A stretch of DNA of 64,000 nt from Paenibacillus massiliensis subsp. panacisoli DSM 21345 (GCF_000426545.1 NZ_AUFO01000001.1:558001-622000); one strand, 5' to 3'; positions 8,551 to 17,823 are shown, numbered from the stretch's first letter. Made by a program: numbers and translations. The notes: generated from the sequence alone by a model not told the origin.

Positions 8551-9273
8551 GTGTGGTTCTGGTGGTGGATCATCGGTGCAGCGGTAGTGTTGCTAAGTTT
8601 GCTAATAGCAGTGCTATACTCACGCATACATATTGATGTAGAATTCGTCAAGCATGATCAGGATGATCGGCTACATATTAAAATTAGAGCACTGTATGGT
8701 GTAATCCGATTCCGTTATGATGTCCCCTCTGTACTAATGCTGGGCTTAAAGAAGGGCTTATTGTTCCGAGTTGACCGCAACGGCAATCTACACATGCATG
8801 AATCTACGATCAGCAAGAAATCCATCGATAAGGATGAGATTAAGCAATGGTATGACCAATATAAAGAATTGCTTATAGGTACACAATCGCTGGGACGCTG
8901 GGCTATGTCCATGATAGCCCATTTTCACGTGAATAAGCTGGACTGGTCCACTAATATCGGGCTGGCGGATTGCGCGCATACAGCTACCTCGACAGGCGTG
9001 CTTTGGGCGATTAAATCCGCGTTGGTCGGCTGGCTAAGTACGTTATTGCAATTTCACCACGCTCCGTCCCTCTTTGTTGTACCTCTATGGAAGGGGGGCT
9101 ATCGACTGAGTATGAGATTTCATATGCAATTGCATGTGTCTAGTGGCTCTCTGCTGAAAGCGATACTCCTGCTGCTGTGGCGAATATCCCGTACACCGGG
9201 AGGGCTCAGAGTATGGAGAAAAGTGATGTCTGCGGGGAAAGAAAGAAGAAAGCGCCCTGAGCCGACAATATGA
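8551..9273 (+). CDS. ytfI: DUF2953 membrane-anchored protein (YtfI-like)
   Basis: A 240-residue protein with one N-terminal transmembrane helix (residues ~5-25, WWWIIGAAVVLLSLLIAV), followed by an IHIDVEFVKHDQDDRLHIKI strand and a mostly alpha region with GLADCAHTATSTGVLWAIKS, which is typical of DUF2953 proteins. Function is unknown; B. subtilis YtfI is encoded next to the spore protein GerW/YtfJ, as here. GTG 8551 is preceded by AGGAGGGAG; the ORF extends upstream without features. Family call is good; any role in sporulation is inferred only from the neighbour. Confidence 0.75.
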   Translation: MWFWWWIIGAAVVLLSLLIAVLYSRIHIDVEFVKHDQDDRLHIKIRALYGVIRFRYDVPSVLMLGLKKGLLFRVDRNGNLHMHESTISKKSIDKDEIKQWYDQYKELLIGTQSLGRWAMSMIAHFHVNKLDWSTNIGLADCAHTATSTGVLWAIKSALVGWLSTLLQFHHAPSLFVVPLWKGGYRLSMRFHMQLHVSSGSLLKAILLLLWRISRTPGGLRVWRKVMSAGKERRKRPEPTI

Positions 9274-9479
9274 AGGTCGAATCAGACCCAGGTTTTCATG
9301 TCCAAGGATTATGTAGCCAATGGCACGTAAGCATCCAACAAACATTCCCATGCTGATACGAAGAAATGATATATATTTCTCTTGTGGAAACTTACCTATA
9401 TGGATATTCAGCCTTCCTCTGAAGCATAATACGAGCAAGTACATCGTATTAAGGATTGTATATTGAGGAGGAATATTGA

Positions 9480-9992
9480 ATGTCAGAGCATCCTATTCAA
9501 GGTCTAATGCAGACTGCAATGGAAAATATCAAGGGTATGGTTGATGTTAACACGATCGTCGGGGAGCCAGTTGAGACGAAAGACGGTACCGTCATATTAC
9601 CGATTAGTAAAGTCGGCTTCGGTTTTGCGGCGGGTGGTAGTGATTTTAATGTAAATGGCGAGGATGAGGAGTATGGCTCGCATTCTCATTCACATCATGA
9701 ATCCGGAAGCGGACTCAAACAAGGTCATCCGTTCGGCGGAGGTAGCGGCGGTGGCGTCTCCATCCACCCGATTGCTTTTCTGGTCGTAGGTCACCATGGT
9801 GCGCAGATTGTCCCACTGGATAACCAGACGCATCTGTTCGAAAAAATTATTGATGCAACGCCCATCCTGGTGGATAAAATTCAGTCCATGTTCCGAAATA
9901 ACGGATATGCAGCAGGCGATCAATCTGAGTTGATCCCTCAGGTTCCCGTAACGGACACTACAACTCATCATCAGGGACCAACCTATCTGTAA
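9480..9992 (+). CDS. ytfJ: Spore germination/GerW family protein YtfJ
   Basis: A 170-residue GerW-family protein. Characteristic features are the N-terminal helix around MQTAMENIKGMVDVNTIVGE, TVILPISKVGFGFAAGGSDF, a glycine-rich middle, and a C-terminal hydrophobic strand PIAFLVVGHHGAQIVPL. A His/Ser-rich stretch (SHSHSHHESGSG) sits in the variable loop. In B. subtilis YtfJ is a sporulation protein needed for normal germination. A strong GAGGAGG site precedes the ATG. It forms a pair with the upstream DUF2953 gene, as in many spore formers, 206 bases apart here. Confidence 0.88.
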   Translation: MSEHPIQGLMQTAMENIKGMVDVNTIVGEPVETKDGTVILPISKVGFGFAAGGSDFNVNGEDEEYGSHSHSHHESGSGLKQGHPFGGGSGGGVSIHPIAFLVVGHHGAQIVPLDNQTHLFEKIIDATPILVDKIQSMFRNNGYAAGDQSELIPQVPVTDTTTHHQGPTYL

Positions 9993-10008
9993 TGCATTCG
10001 TATACAAT

Positions 10009-10063
10009 CCTTTTCGCTCATAACATGTGCCTTGTGGCCGATGTGAGCGGAGAGGGTTTTTTT
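10009..10063 (+). terminator. Intrinsic terminator after ytfJ
   Basis: A 12-bp stem (10009-10020 with 10044-10055, G-T pairs allowed) and a run of seven T. The 23-base loop is larger than usual. Confidence 0.75.
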
Positions 10064-10121
10064 ATTAGATATAAGAATTTATACGTTTTTAGCCGCAAAA
10101 CTCATAACATACTCGATACAA

Positions 10122-10143
10122 CTTGTACATAAGATGGTACAAG
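10122..10143. repeat. Inverted repeat upstream of dacB
   Basis: CTTGTAC and GTACAAG, perfect 7-bp arms separated by 8 bases, lie about 30 bases before the start of the carboxypeptidase gene. This could be a hairpin in the 5' UTR or a binding site. Confidence 0.4.
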
Positions 10144-10170
10144 ATATGAGTTGAGGGAAGGAGTTCCCGT

Positions 10171-11391
10171 ATGACAGGAAAGATGAGGAGTGCCCCGATG
10201 ATAAAGAAGAAATGGATTCATACCATTGTGATGCTATGTAGTCTGATGCTGGTCATGTCATCGGTTCAGCCTGCATGGGCTGAAAAGAGTCGCCCGGCAG
10301 ACGATACCCCGCCACCATTGTCGACGCATGCTCAAGCTGCTGCCCTGATCGATGTGACCTCTGGTCGGATCATTTATGCCAAGGAAGGGGACAAGGAGCT
10401 ACGGATTGCCAGCCTTACAAAGATTATGACAGCAATCGTAGCCATTGAGCAGGGGAATCTGAACGATGACGTGACGGTCAGCTCCCGGGCTTTTGCCAAA
10501 GAAGGCTCCTCTCTATTCCTGCGTCTGGGAGAGAAGATGACACTGGAGCATATGCTATACGGGCTAATGCTTCGCTCCGGGAATGATGCCGCGACAGCGA
10601 TTGCAGAGCATGTGGGTGGATCGGAAGAGGGCTTCGTATTTATGATGAATGAAAAGGCTGCGGAGCTGGGGCTTCATCACACACAATTCCAGAATCCACA
10701 TGGTCTTGATGCAGAAGGACACTATTCTACCGCCAATGATTTGGCCAAGCTGACCGCCTACGCATTACATAATCCTACCTTCCGCAAAATCGTAGGCACA
10801 CGTGACAAGAAAGCGCCGAACCCCAATGATCCTTGGGATTATACTTGGCTGAACAAGAATAAAATGCTCCGATTGTATGAAGGTGCAGATGGGGTGAAGA
10901 CGGGATATACGAAAAAGGCATTCCGATGCCTGGTTAGCTCAGCTACGCGAGATGGCAGGCAGCTTGCAGCGGTGACCCTCAACGATGGAGACGATTGGAA
11001 TGATCATGCTAACATGCTGGATTACGGCTTCAAGTATTATCCACTAGAGGAGATTACCCGCAAGAATACGCCGCTTCAAGGCTATAACTTCGTGACAGGT
11101 TCATCCTTCACTTATCCGCTGGCTGATGGCGAGAAAGAGAAGCTGGTAACCAAGCTGGTGCTAAATAAGCCAGCCGCAGAGTCGCAGAGAACAGCCGACT
11201 TTGGACTGCGTGGTCGAGTTGAGCTTGTACTGGATGGTAACGTGATTGGGCAGGTGCCTGTATATGAGCAAGGTAGCTTTATTCCAGACACGAAGAGCAA
11301 TGGCACGGTTACTTCCTTCATGTCAACCACCCGTAATCTGACCTGGTTAGATACATGGCGGGATGTCATAAGAAACATATTCAGAAACTGA
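10171..11391 (+). CDS. dacB: D-alanyl-D-alanine carboxypeptidase (DacB/DacF type)
   Basis: A secreted penicillin-binding protein of 406 residues that trims the terminal D-Ala of peptidoglycan stem peptides. It has an N-terminal signal peptide ending near PAWA-EK, the SxxK nucleophile in SLTKIM, the SGND motif and KTGYT, followed by the beta-rich C-terminal PBP5 domain and a terminal helix likely to bind the membrane. Directly followed by spmA-spmB, the arrangement of sporulation-specific dacB in B. subtilis, so a role in spore cortex cross-linking is inferred. ATG 10171 follows GAGGGAAGGAG. Confidence 0.88.
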   Translation: MTGKMRSAPMIKKKWIHTIVMLCSLMLVMSSVQPAWAEKSRPADDTPPPLSTHAQAAALIDVTSGRIIYAKEGDKELRIASLTKIMTAIVAIEQGNLNDDVTVSSRAFAKEGSSLFLRLGEKMTLEHMLYGLMLRSGNDAATAIAEHVGGSEEGFVFMMNEKAAELGLHHTQFQNPHGLDAEGHYSTANDLAKLTAYALHNPTFRKIVGTRDKKAPNPNDPWDYTWLNKNKMLRLYEGADGVKTGYTKKAFRCLVSSATRDGRQLAAVTLNDGDDWNDHANMLDYGFKYYPLEEITRKNTPLQGYNFVTGSSFTYPLADGEKEKLVTKLVLNKPAAESQRTADFGLRGRVELVLDGNVIGQVPVYEQGSFIPDTKSNGTVTSFMSTTRNLTWLDTWRDVIRNIFRN

Positions 11392-11431
11392 TATGTCGCC
11401 GGGAGGCATTAAGTAAAAGGGGGGTGCAGAC

Positions 11432-12058
11432 ATGATCAACTTGATCTGGCTGGCATTGATCCTGATTGGAATTGGGTTCGCAGCAGTACAGGGGAACATA
11501 GAGGCCGTAACGAAGGCTGCTTTTGACGGTGCAGCTTCAGCGGTTACAGTATGCTTTGGATTAATAAGTGTCATGGTATTCTGGCTGGGAATGATGAGGA
11601 TGGCAGAGGATGCGGGTTTGATGGGCAAGCTATCCAGGCTGTTGGCCCCTGTCGTTCGCTTTCTCTTCCCTGACGTTCCGAAGAATCATCCAGCCATGGG
11701 CTACATTCTATCGAATATGAGTGCGAATCTCCTAGGCTTGGGAAATGCAGCCACGCCTATGGGGATCAAGGCTATGCAGGAGCTGCAGGAGCTGAATCCA
11801 GACAAACAGACAGCCTCTCCAGCCATGTGTACGTTGTTGGCCTTGAACACAGCAAGCATTACACTAATTCCGACCACGATGATTGCTATACGTCTTAATT
11901 ATCAATCTGCCAATCCTGCTGAGATCGTCGGAACGACGCTCGTTGCTACGGCGGTCGCTACGGTAGCTGCTATTGCGGCGGACCGCTGGTACCGCAAGCG
12001 CATGACGCGACGTCCGCCACCAGAACGCACTGCTGCCCATAGAGCTACGAAAGGATGA
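11432..12058 (+). CDS. spmA: Spore maturation protein A
   Basis: Integral membrane protein of 208 residues with a nucleoside-recognition (Gate) domain. Hydrophobic helices start at residue 1; the motif GYILSNMSANLLGLGNAATPMGIKA is read near residues 90-115. With SpmB it is needed for full dehydration of the spore core in B. subtilis. AAAAGGGGGGTG precedes the start. It lies 40 bases after dacB and 7 bases before spmB, so the three are likely one operon. Confidence 0.93.
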   Translation: MINLIWLALILIGIGFAAVQGNIEAVTKAAFDGAASAVTVCFGLISVMVFWLGMMRMAEDAGLMGKLSRLLAPVVRFLFPDVPKNHPAMGYILSNMSANLLGLGNAATPMGIKAMQELQELNPDKQTASPAMCTLLALNTASITLIPTTMIAIRLNYQSANPAEIVGTTLVATAVATVAAIAADRWYRKRMTRRPPPERTAAHRATKG

Positions 12059-12065
12059 TACCGTC

Positions 12066-12596
12066 ATGCTGCAGGTGATCACCCTCATATCCACCTGGGC
12101 CATCCCATGTATTCTGGCCTTTATTCCTCTATATGCCTATGTCAGAAAAGTTCCGGTATACGAGTCCTTTGTTGAAGGTGCCAAGGATGGCTTTTCTACG
12201 GCAATCGGCATTATCCCCCATCTGGTAGGCATGATGGTAGCGATCAGCATCTTCAGGGCATCGGGTGCTCTTGATTATATGCTGAGCTGGTTCGCTCCGC
12301 TTTTTCGACTATGGGACGTTCCGCCGGAGGTGCTACCGCTGGGCTTGCTCCGTCCATTGACAGGAACAGGCTCGCTTGCCTTTACAACAGACCTGATACG
12401 CACCTATGGGCCTGATTCCATGATTGGTCGCATTGCTGCGACAATTCAGGGAAGCACGGATACGACACTATATGTGCTAACGGTATATTTTGGAGCCGTA
12501 GGCATTCGTAATGGGCGATATGCCCTGAAGGTAGGCCTCTTCTCGGACGCGGTTGGCTTCATCGCTGCTATCGTTATTTGTTTGTTGGTTTTTTAG
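12066..12596 (+). CDS. spmB: Spore maturation protein B
   Basis: A 176-residue multispanning Gate-domain protein, partner of SpmA. It has FVEGAKDGFSTAIGIIPHLV, PLGLLRPLTGTGSLAFTTDL and QGSTDTTLYVLTVYFGAVGI, all strongly conserved in SpmB. It acts in the developing spore membrane. Its start codon lies 7 bases after the spmA stop, with AAAGGATG overlapping the spmA end. Confidence 0.93.
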   Translation: MLQVITLISTWAIPCILAFIPLYAYVRKVPVYESFVEGAKDGFSTAIGIIPHLVGMMVAISIFRASGALDYMLSWFAPLFRLWDVPPEVLPLGLLRPLTGTGSLAFTTDLIRTYGPDSMIGRIAATIQGSTDTTLYVLTVYFGAVGIRNGRYALKVGLFSDAVGFIAAIVICLLVF

Positions 12597-12650
12597 CTTG
12601 TGATTTCCCGCTTTGCTGGGTATCATTAGCATGAGGTGAAAATAACGATA

Positions 12651-13385
12651 ATGGAACGTTTACAGAAAATTCTGGCACAGGCAGGGGTTGCCTCCAGACG
12701 CAAATGTGAGGAACTGATTCTGGCCGGACAAGTTGAGGTCAACGGGGTTGTTGTCCAGGAGCTCGGCACCAAGGCTGATCCCGATCAGGATATGATTACG
12801 GTAAGTGGCAAGCCAATTAAGCAAGAGAAGAAGATTTATCTAATGATGAATAAGCCTAAGGGTGTAATTACAAGTGCATCGGACCCTGAAGGTCGCAAGA
12901 TCGTCTCTGATTATCTGAAGGGCGTCAAGGAACGCGTGTATCCAGTTGGGAGACTGGACTACGATACCGAAGGGCTGTTACTGCTAACCAACGATGGCGA
13001 GTTCGCCAATCTGCTGACACACCCACGTCATCACGTACCCAAGACGTATCTAGCTACCGTTAAAGGGGTACCGCATGGTACCGAGCTGGACAAGCTCCGT
13101 GCTGGCATTGTACTGGAGGACGGTATCACAGCTCCTGCTGAGGTGGAATATCGAGATGTTGACCCTGACGGGAAGGAAGCAGTCATCGTGATTACGATCT
13201 ACGAAGGACGGAACCGTCAGGTTCGCCGTATGTTCGAAGCGATCGGTCATCCGGTGCTTCGACTCAAGCGTATTGCTTTTGGAGATTTGCTGCTGCAAAA
13301 CCTGAAGCGTGGCCTGACTCGGCCACTCACGAAGGATGAGATTAACCGTCTGATCCAGCTTGCCAAATCCAAAAAAGCGAAATAG
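12651..13385 (+). CDS. rluB: 23S rRNA pseudouridine synthase, RluB/RsuA family
   Basis: A 244-residue enzyme: S4 RNA-binding domain at the N-terminus (about 1-60, MERLQKILAQAGVASRRKCE) followed by the RsuA-type catalytic domain with the Asp in GRLDYDTEGLLLLTNDG and GRNRQVRRMFEAIGHPV. It converts a specific uridine to pseudouridine; 23S helix 89 (RluB) is inferred from its usual synteny between spmB and res genes. ATG 12651 is chosen because GAGGTGAAA precedes it; the upstream in-frame GTG 12636 lies in that ribosome site. Confidence 0.92.
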   Translation: MERLQKILAQAGVASRRKCEELILAGQVEVNGVVVQELGTKADPDQDMITVSGKPIKQEKKIYLMMNKPKGVITSASDPEGRKIVSDYLKGVKERVYPVGRLDYDTEGLLLLTNDGEFANLLTHPRHHVPKTYLATVKGVPHGTELDKLRAGIVLEDGITAPAEVEYRDVDPDGKEAVIVITIYEGRNRQVRRMFEAIGHPVLRLKRIAFGDLLLQNLKRGLTRPLTKDEINRLIQLAKSKKAK

Positions 13386-13410
13386 AAATAAGCAGTAAGG
13401 AAGCCAAAAT

Positions 13411-13432
13411 GCGGGCAGCTTCGGCTGCTTGC
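13411..13432 (+). other. UUCG-tetraloop hairpin
   Basis: A 9-bp stem (two G-T pairs) closed by TTCG lies just after rluB and before the terminator. It is an unusually stable RNA hairpin with no T-tract, perhaps a 3' end stabiliser. Confidence 0.5.
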
Positions 13433-13442
13433 GATCATTCCA

Positions 13443-13476
13443 AGCAGAGGTGAGTTGCTTCCCCTCTGTTTTTTTG
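13443..13476 (+). terminator. Intrinsic terminator after rluB
   Basis: CAGAGG/CCTCTG stem with additional inner pairs, then eight T. Confidence 0.8.
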
Positions 13477-13487
13477 TGGGTCGGGAT

Positions 13488-13515
13488 TTGACCAAAGCCG
13501 GGAAAATAGTAAAAT
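13488..13515 (+). promoter_or_regulatory. Candidate sigma-A promoter for resDE
   Basis: TTGACC and TAAAAT with a 16-base spacer, about 135 bases upstream of resD and after the rluB terminator. Confidence 0.55.
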
Positions 13516-13652
13516 AGAGAAAGTGGCTTGATTACCAAAATATAAAACATTTCATGAAATTCATGATGGCGCTTACGGATTTTGCTTTCAGGACAAGGTA
13601 ATGGGGGCCAAGCGCGTAAGGGCTGCAAAGCGCATAAAGGGGTTGTTTCTAG

Positions 13653-14369
13653 ATGTCGGATCAAGGTAACCGCATCCTGATCGTTGATGATGAGGAGCGT
13701 ATCAGAAGGCTGCTGAAGATGTATTTGGAGAAGGAAGGATACATCATTGAGGAAGCCGAGGATGGAGAGACGGCTTTACGCAAAGCCACTTCGAATGATT
13801 ACAGCATTATTCTACTGGATCTTATGCTGCCTGGCATGGATGGCATTGAGGTATGTACGCGTCTGCGGCAGGTCAAAGCTACGCCTGTGCTGATGCTTAC
13901 AGCCAAGGGTGAGGAGATGAATCGGGTACAGGGCTTTGAAGTGGGAGCGGATGATTATGTCGTGAAACCGTTCAGTCCACGTGAAGTTATATTCAGGGTA
14001 AAGGCCATATTACGTCGTTCCTCCGAGACGGCATTCTTAACCAAGGAAGCGACCCCGAGCAACAGCATCGTATTCCCGAATCTGGTCATTGAGAACGATG
14101 CCCATCGGGTCACGGCAGGAGGAATTGAGATTAGCTTGACGCCGAAGGAGTATGAGCTTCTGCACTACCTGGCGATCTCTCCGGACAAGGTCTTCTCGCG
14201 CGAGGAGTTGCTAAAGGATGTGTGGAATTATGAATTCTTCGGTGATTTACGTACAGTAGATACCCATGTGAAGCGTCTGAGGGAGAAGCTGAATAAAGTA
14301 TCACCGGAGGCGGCCAGCATGATTACAACCGTATGGGGAGTCGGTTACAAATTGGAGGTTCCCAAGTAA
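13653..14369 (+). CDS. resD: OmpR-family response regulator ResD
   Basis: A 238-residue DNA-binding response regulator. The receiver domain has the acidic pocket in VDDEE, phospho-acceptor Asp56 in LLDLMLPGMDG and Lys in VVKPFSP; the C-terminal winged helix contains LTPKEYELLHYLA and VDTHVKRLREKL. In Bacillus ResD controls aerobic/anaerobic respiration genes. It is followed after one base by the resE sensor gene. resABC, usually upstream, are absent here, so the ResD name rests on similarity and the rluB neighbour. Confidence 0.85.
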   Translation: MSDQGNRILIVDDEERIRRLLKMYLEKEGYIIEEAEDGETALRKATSNDYSIILLDLMLPGMDGIEVCTRLRQVKATPVLMLTAKGEEMNRVQGFEVGADDYVVKPFSPREVIFRVKAILRRSSETAFLTKEATPSNSIVFPNLVIENDAHRVTAGGIEISLTPKEYELLHYLAISPDKVFSREELLKDVWNYEFFGDLRTVDTHVKRLREKLNKVSPEAASMITTVWGVGYKLEVPK

Positions 14370-14370
14370 C

Positions 14371-15798
14371 GTGAATTTCTGGCGATCCCTCGTAGGGAAA
14401 CTATGGCTGACGATTATTTTCTTGGTTGGGTGTGTGCTTATCTTTCTTGGTTTGTTTTTGATGCCATATATTGATACTAACTTCGCTGTGAATGAATCGG
14501 CCGAGATCAAGCGACTGTTCACTTACACCTGTATCGTCGGCTTTTTGCTTACGACATTTTTTGCTCTGTTTCTGTTCACGAAGATAACGCAGCCGATGCA
14601 GCAGCTCATTCAGGCGACGAATTCGATTCGAGAGGGCAATTACGAGACAAGACTTTCTTTAGAGAATAGCGATGAGATCGGAGTGCTCTCCCATACGTTC
14701 AATCATATGGCCGAAGAGCTGGAATCCACGATTCGCAGCCTGAATCAAGAGAAGAATCAGCTCTCCAGCATTCTGCGCAGCATGACGGATGCGGTGCTAA
14801 CCTTTGATCGTGAGGGACAGATCGTCCTGACGAACCCGCCAGGGCAGGATTTGCTAGATGGCTGGCGTGAGCTGCATTGGGAGCAGCAGGAGGCAGAGGA
14901 GGAGAGTGAGAGCTTCTCAGCCTTGCCTGAACCGCTTCGTCCATTATTCCATAGTGTGCTGAAGCATGGGGAGGACGCATCCGCTAATGTTCACGTGAAG
15001 CAAAATGTATGGTCTGTGCAGATGGCGCCGTTGTACACGGATAACAGCATCCGGGGTGTCGTCGCTGTACTGCGTGATGTGAGCGAGGAGGCCAGACTGG
15101 AGAAGATGCGTGCGGATTTCGTGGCGAATGTATCGCATGAGATTCGAACGCCGCTGTCAATGATGCAGGGCTACAGTGAGGCCTTGCTTGATGGCATGGC
15201 TTCCTCCCCGGAGGAGAGCGAGGAGCTTGTACAGGTCATTCACGATGAATCGCTGCGAATGGGCAGATTGGTAAAGGATTTGCTGGACCTCACTCGCATG
15301 GATGCTGGGCATATGGACCTGCATCTGGAGCAAGTGGACGTACATGAGCTTATTCAGCGGGTGCAGCGCAAGTTCCTGGTACGAGCCAAGGAGAGGGAGG
15401 TAGAACTCGTCTATGAAGCAGCAGATCGCCCATTAGTGCTCTCTGCTGCTGACGAGGATCGTCTGGAGCAGGTATTGACGAATCTACTGGACAACGCCTT
15501 CCGGCATACACCAGCTGGAAGGGGAATCGTCATTCATGCCGACGAGACAGAGACAGATCGACGCTCGGCTGTAAGAATCCGAGTGAAGGACGAAGGAGTT
15601 GGCATTCCACCGGAGGATCTCCCTTATATTTTTGATCGCTTCTATAAGGCAGACAAGGCAAGGGTAAGAGGAGAGGATGGAGGCACTGGTCTTGGCCTGG
15701 CGATTGTCAGGACTATCGTTGAAGCCCATCATGGTAAAATAACAGCCGAGAGTGGTATTGGTCAGGGCTCTGTATTTACAATGATCCTTCCTACTTGA
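14371..15798 (+). CDS. resE: Sensor histidine kinase ResE (short extracytoplasmic loop)
   Basis: A 475-residue membrane kinase: TM1 (about 10-32), only ~20 residues outside, TM2 (about 50-70), HAMP (70-122), a PAS domain (about 130-250), H-box NVSHEIRTPLSMMQGYSEAL, N-box LTNLLDNAFRHTP, G1 DEGVGIP and G2 GGTGLGLAIV. It phosphorylates ResD. It starts at GTG 14371, one base after resD. B. subtilis ResE has a large extracytoplasmic domain between the TM helices; here it is essentially missing, so signal input probably comes through the membrane or the PAS domain. Confidence 0.85.
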   Translation: MNFWRSLVGKLWLTIIFLVGCVLIFLGLFLMPYIDTNFAVNESAEIKRLFTYTCIVGFLLTTFFALFLFTKITQPMQQLIQATNSIREGNYETRLSLENSDEIGVLSHTFNHMAEELESTIRSLNQEKNQLSSILRSMTDAVLTFDREGQIVLTNPPGQDLLDGWRELHWEQQEAEEESESFSALPEPLRPLFHSVLKHGEDASANVHVKQNVWSVQMAPLYTDNSIRGVVAVLRDVSEEARLEKMRADFVANVSHEIRTPLSMMQGYSEALLDGMASSPEESEELVQVIHDESLRMGRLVKDLLDLTRMDAGHMDLHLEQVDVHELIQRVQRKFLVRAKEREVELVYEAADRPLVLSAADEDRLEQVLTNLLDNAFRHTPAGRGIVIHADETETDRRSAVRIRVKDEGVGIPPEDLPYIFDRFYKADKARVRGEDGGTGLGLAIVRTIVEAHHGKITAESGIGQGSVFTMILPT

Positions 15799-15920
15799 AG
15801 AATGGTGTAGGCAACAGAACGTTTTTTGTTGAAAGCTGAGAGATAATATTGTTCATCGTGGAACAAAAGCAAACAAGCATGACACGTTCTTTGTAGAGCC
15901 GCTAATGATATTACAAAAAT

Positions 15921-15966
15921 AAGCCTGCCGAGCAAGGATTTATCCTCGTTCGGCAGGCTTTTCTTT
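15921..15966. terminator. Bidirectional terminator between resE and serA
   Basis: AAGCCTGCCGA and TCGGCAGGCTT, an 11-bp perfect stem with T-rich flank on the + side and A-rich flank on the other, between convergent genes. Confidence 0.85.
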
Positions 15967-16039
15967 CGTGTAGGTTTCTATTCATTTCTGTACAGCTTGA
16001 TGATGTCTTATACTGCTGTCTTTCAGAAATGATAGGCTT

Positions 16040-17632
16040 CTATTCCAGTACGATTTCCTGAGCCATGTTCAGGTCTTCCAGTGTGGTCAGCTGTACCAGT
16101 ACGTCCTTCGGAACAGCCTTGTCAACCGTCAGAATCATGATAGCTTCTCCGCCGATTACTTTACGACCTACTTGCATGGCGGCGATGTTCACTTCATTTT
16201 GCCCCAGAAGGGTACCAACACGACCGATAATCCCTGGTTTATCGTTGTGGGAGATCAGAATTTGGTGCTTCTCTGGTGATACATCCACCGGGAATTGATC
16301 CAGACGGACGATGCGCTCTCCATAGCCGTTCAAGCGTGTTCCTGCGACCTTGTGCTCCTCACCGTTCTGGCTCTTGAGCGTTACGGTAATCAGGTTCGTG
16401 AAGCCTTTGGTCGTTGTGGATTTCGATACCACATAATTCACATCTCTCGATTTAGCCAGGTGCATGGAATTCACGATATTAACATCATTGCCGAGGTGGC
16501 GGCGCAGCACGCCCTTAATAATATAGCGCGTCAGTGGCTGTGTATCACTCTCGGATAGTTCACCGGCATAGTCCACTTGAATCTCACTGACGGGCCCATT
16601 AATAATTTGAGCTGCCATACTACCAAGCTTCTCTCCAAGCGTGAAATAAGGCTGCAGCTTGCTCATGACACTAGGTGCAACTGGCGGCATGTTGACGGCG
16701 TTCTTGAACGGCTCATCGCGCAGGATGTGAAGCACCTGCTCCGATACGTCAATGGCTACATTTTCTTGAGCTTCCACGGTGGATGCTCCCAGGTGAGGCG
16801 TAACGATAATGTTTGGATGCCCCAAGAAAGGATGATCCGGTGCTGGTGGCTCAGATTCGAAGACGTCAAATGCAGCTCCAGCCACAATGCCTTCGTCAAT
16901 AGCCTCTACAAGTGCCATTTCGTCAACTACACCACCACGAGCACAGTTGATAATGCGCATGCCTTTTTTCATAACCTCGAATTGCGGACGGGAGATCATG
17001 TGGCGCGTCTCTGGCGTAAGTGGTGTATGCACCGTCATGAAGTCAGCATGCTTGACGATTTCATCCACACTTGCTAGCTTCACTCCAAGTTTTTCGGCAC
17101 GCTCTTCTGTCAGGAATGGATCATAGCCGAGAATGTTCATGCCAAAGGCTTTGGCCCGTTTGGCGACTTCACTTCCGATTCGTCCCATGCCGAGTACACC
17201 CAACGTTTTGTTGCGGAGCTCAACGCCGAGGAAGCTCTTGCGGTCCCAAGTTCCGTTGACTGTCTTGGCGTATGCTTGCGGGATATGACGGGCAAGAGCC
17301 ATCATCATAGCGAACGCATGCTCACATGTTGTAATGGTATTGCCGTCTGGTGCATTGATGACGATAATCCCGCGCTGTGTAGCGGCATCAAGATCAATGT
17401 TGTCTACGCCCACGCCAGCGCGTCCAATGACCTTCAAATTGGTACCGGCGGCCATGATGCGCTCCGTTACACGTGTCTGGCTTCTCACAAGCAGGGCATC
17501 GTAGTTGCCAATAATCGCAACCAGCTCATCCTCGCTGAGTCCTGTGTTTTTGTCGACGGTGACGTCACTTGCGTCCATGAGCTGTTGAATTCCAAGATCG
17601 CTGATGGGGTCGGAAACTAATACTTTGTACAT
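16040..17632 (-). CDS. serA: D-3-phosphoglycerate dehydrogenase
   Basis: Oxidises 3-phosphoglycerate to 3-phosphohydroxypyruvate, the first step of serine synthesis. A 530-residue long-form enzyme: substrate/NAD domains with GVLGMGRIGSEVA, catalytic NCARGGVVDE and TPHLGAST, an intervening ASB domain, and a C-terminal ACT domain (NDKPGIIGRVGTLLGQ, then NEVNIAAMQVGR) for likely serine feedback. AGAGGAGGATTCAC precedes the start. It is monocistronic on the minus strand behind a T-box leader. Confidence 0.96.
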   Translation of the reverse strand: MYKVLVSDPISDLGIQQLMDASDVTVDKNTGLSEDELVAIIGNYDALLVRSQTRVTERIMAAGTNLKVIGRAGVGVDNIDLDAATQRGIIVINAPDGNTITTCEHAFAMMMALARHIPQAYAKTVNGTWDRKSFLGVELRNKTLGVLGMGRIGSEVAKRAKAFGMNILGYDPFLTEERAEKLGVKLASVDEIVKHADFMTVHTPLTPETRHMISRPQFEVMKKGMRIINCARGGVVDEMALVEAIDEGIVAGAAFDVFESEPPAPDHPFLGHPNIIVTPHLGASTVEAQENVAIDVSEQVLHILRDEPFKNAVNMPPVAPSVMSKLQPYFTLGEKLGSMAAQIINGPVSEIQVDYAGELSESDTQPLTRYIIKGVLRRHLGNDVNIVNSMHLAKSRDVNYVVSKSTTTKGFTNLITVTLKSQNGEEHKVAGTRLNGYGERIVRLDQFPVDVSPEKHQILISHNDKPGIIGRVGTLLGQNEVNIAAMQVGRKVIGGEAIMILTVDKAVPKDVLVQLTTLEDLNMAQEIVLE

Positions 17633-17774
17633 GTGAATCCTCCTCTTAATTGATCCTACTTGTGAACTATGTCAGTCAACCACACTTCAGCAGCACCGCA
17701 TTACCGTACCAAAGGCACATGGTAAAGCACGCCGCGCTGAGCTCCGAGGAGATGCGCAGGTTCGGAGTTTGCAC
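17633..17774 (-). other. Untranslated segment between T-box terminator and serA
   Basis: 142 bases with only the serA ribosome-binding site recognised. Together with the T-box (17775-18045) and a featureless 18046-18205, this explains the gene-free stretch 17633-18205. Confidence 0.5.
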
Positions 17775-17823
17775 AAAAAAGCCCCCGATCCGCATACTAT
17801 CTCCATAGTAAGGGACGAGAGCT
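17775..17823 (-). terminator. T-box terminator
   Basis: On the minus strand an imperfect long hairpin starting at AGCTCTCGTCCC and ending GATCGGGGGC is followed by TTTTTT. It is the alternative fold to the T-box antiterminator. Confidence 0.8.
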
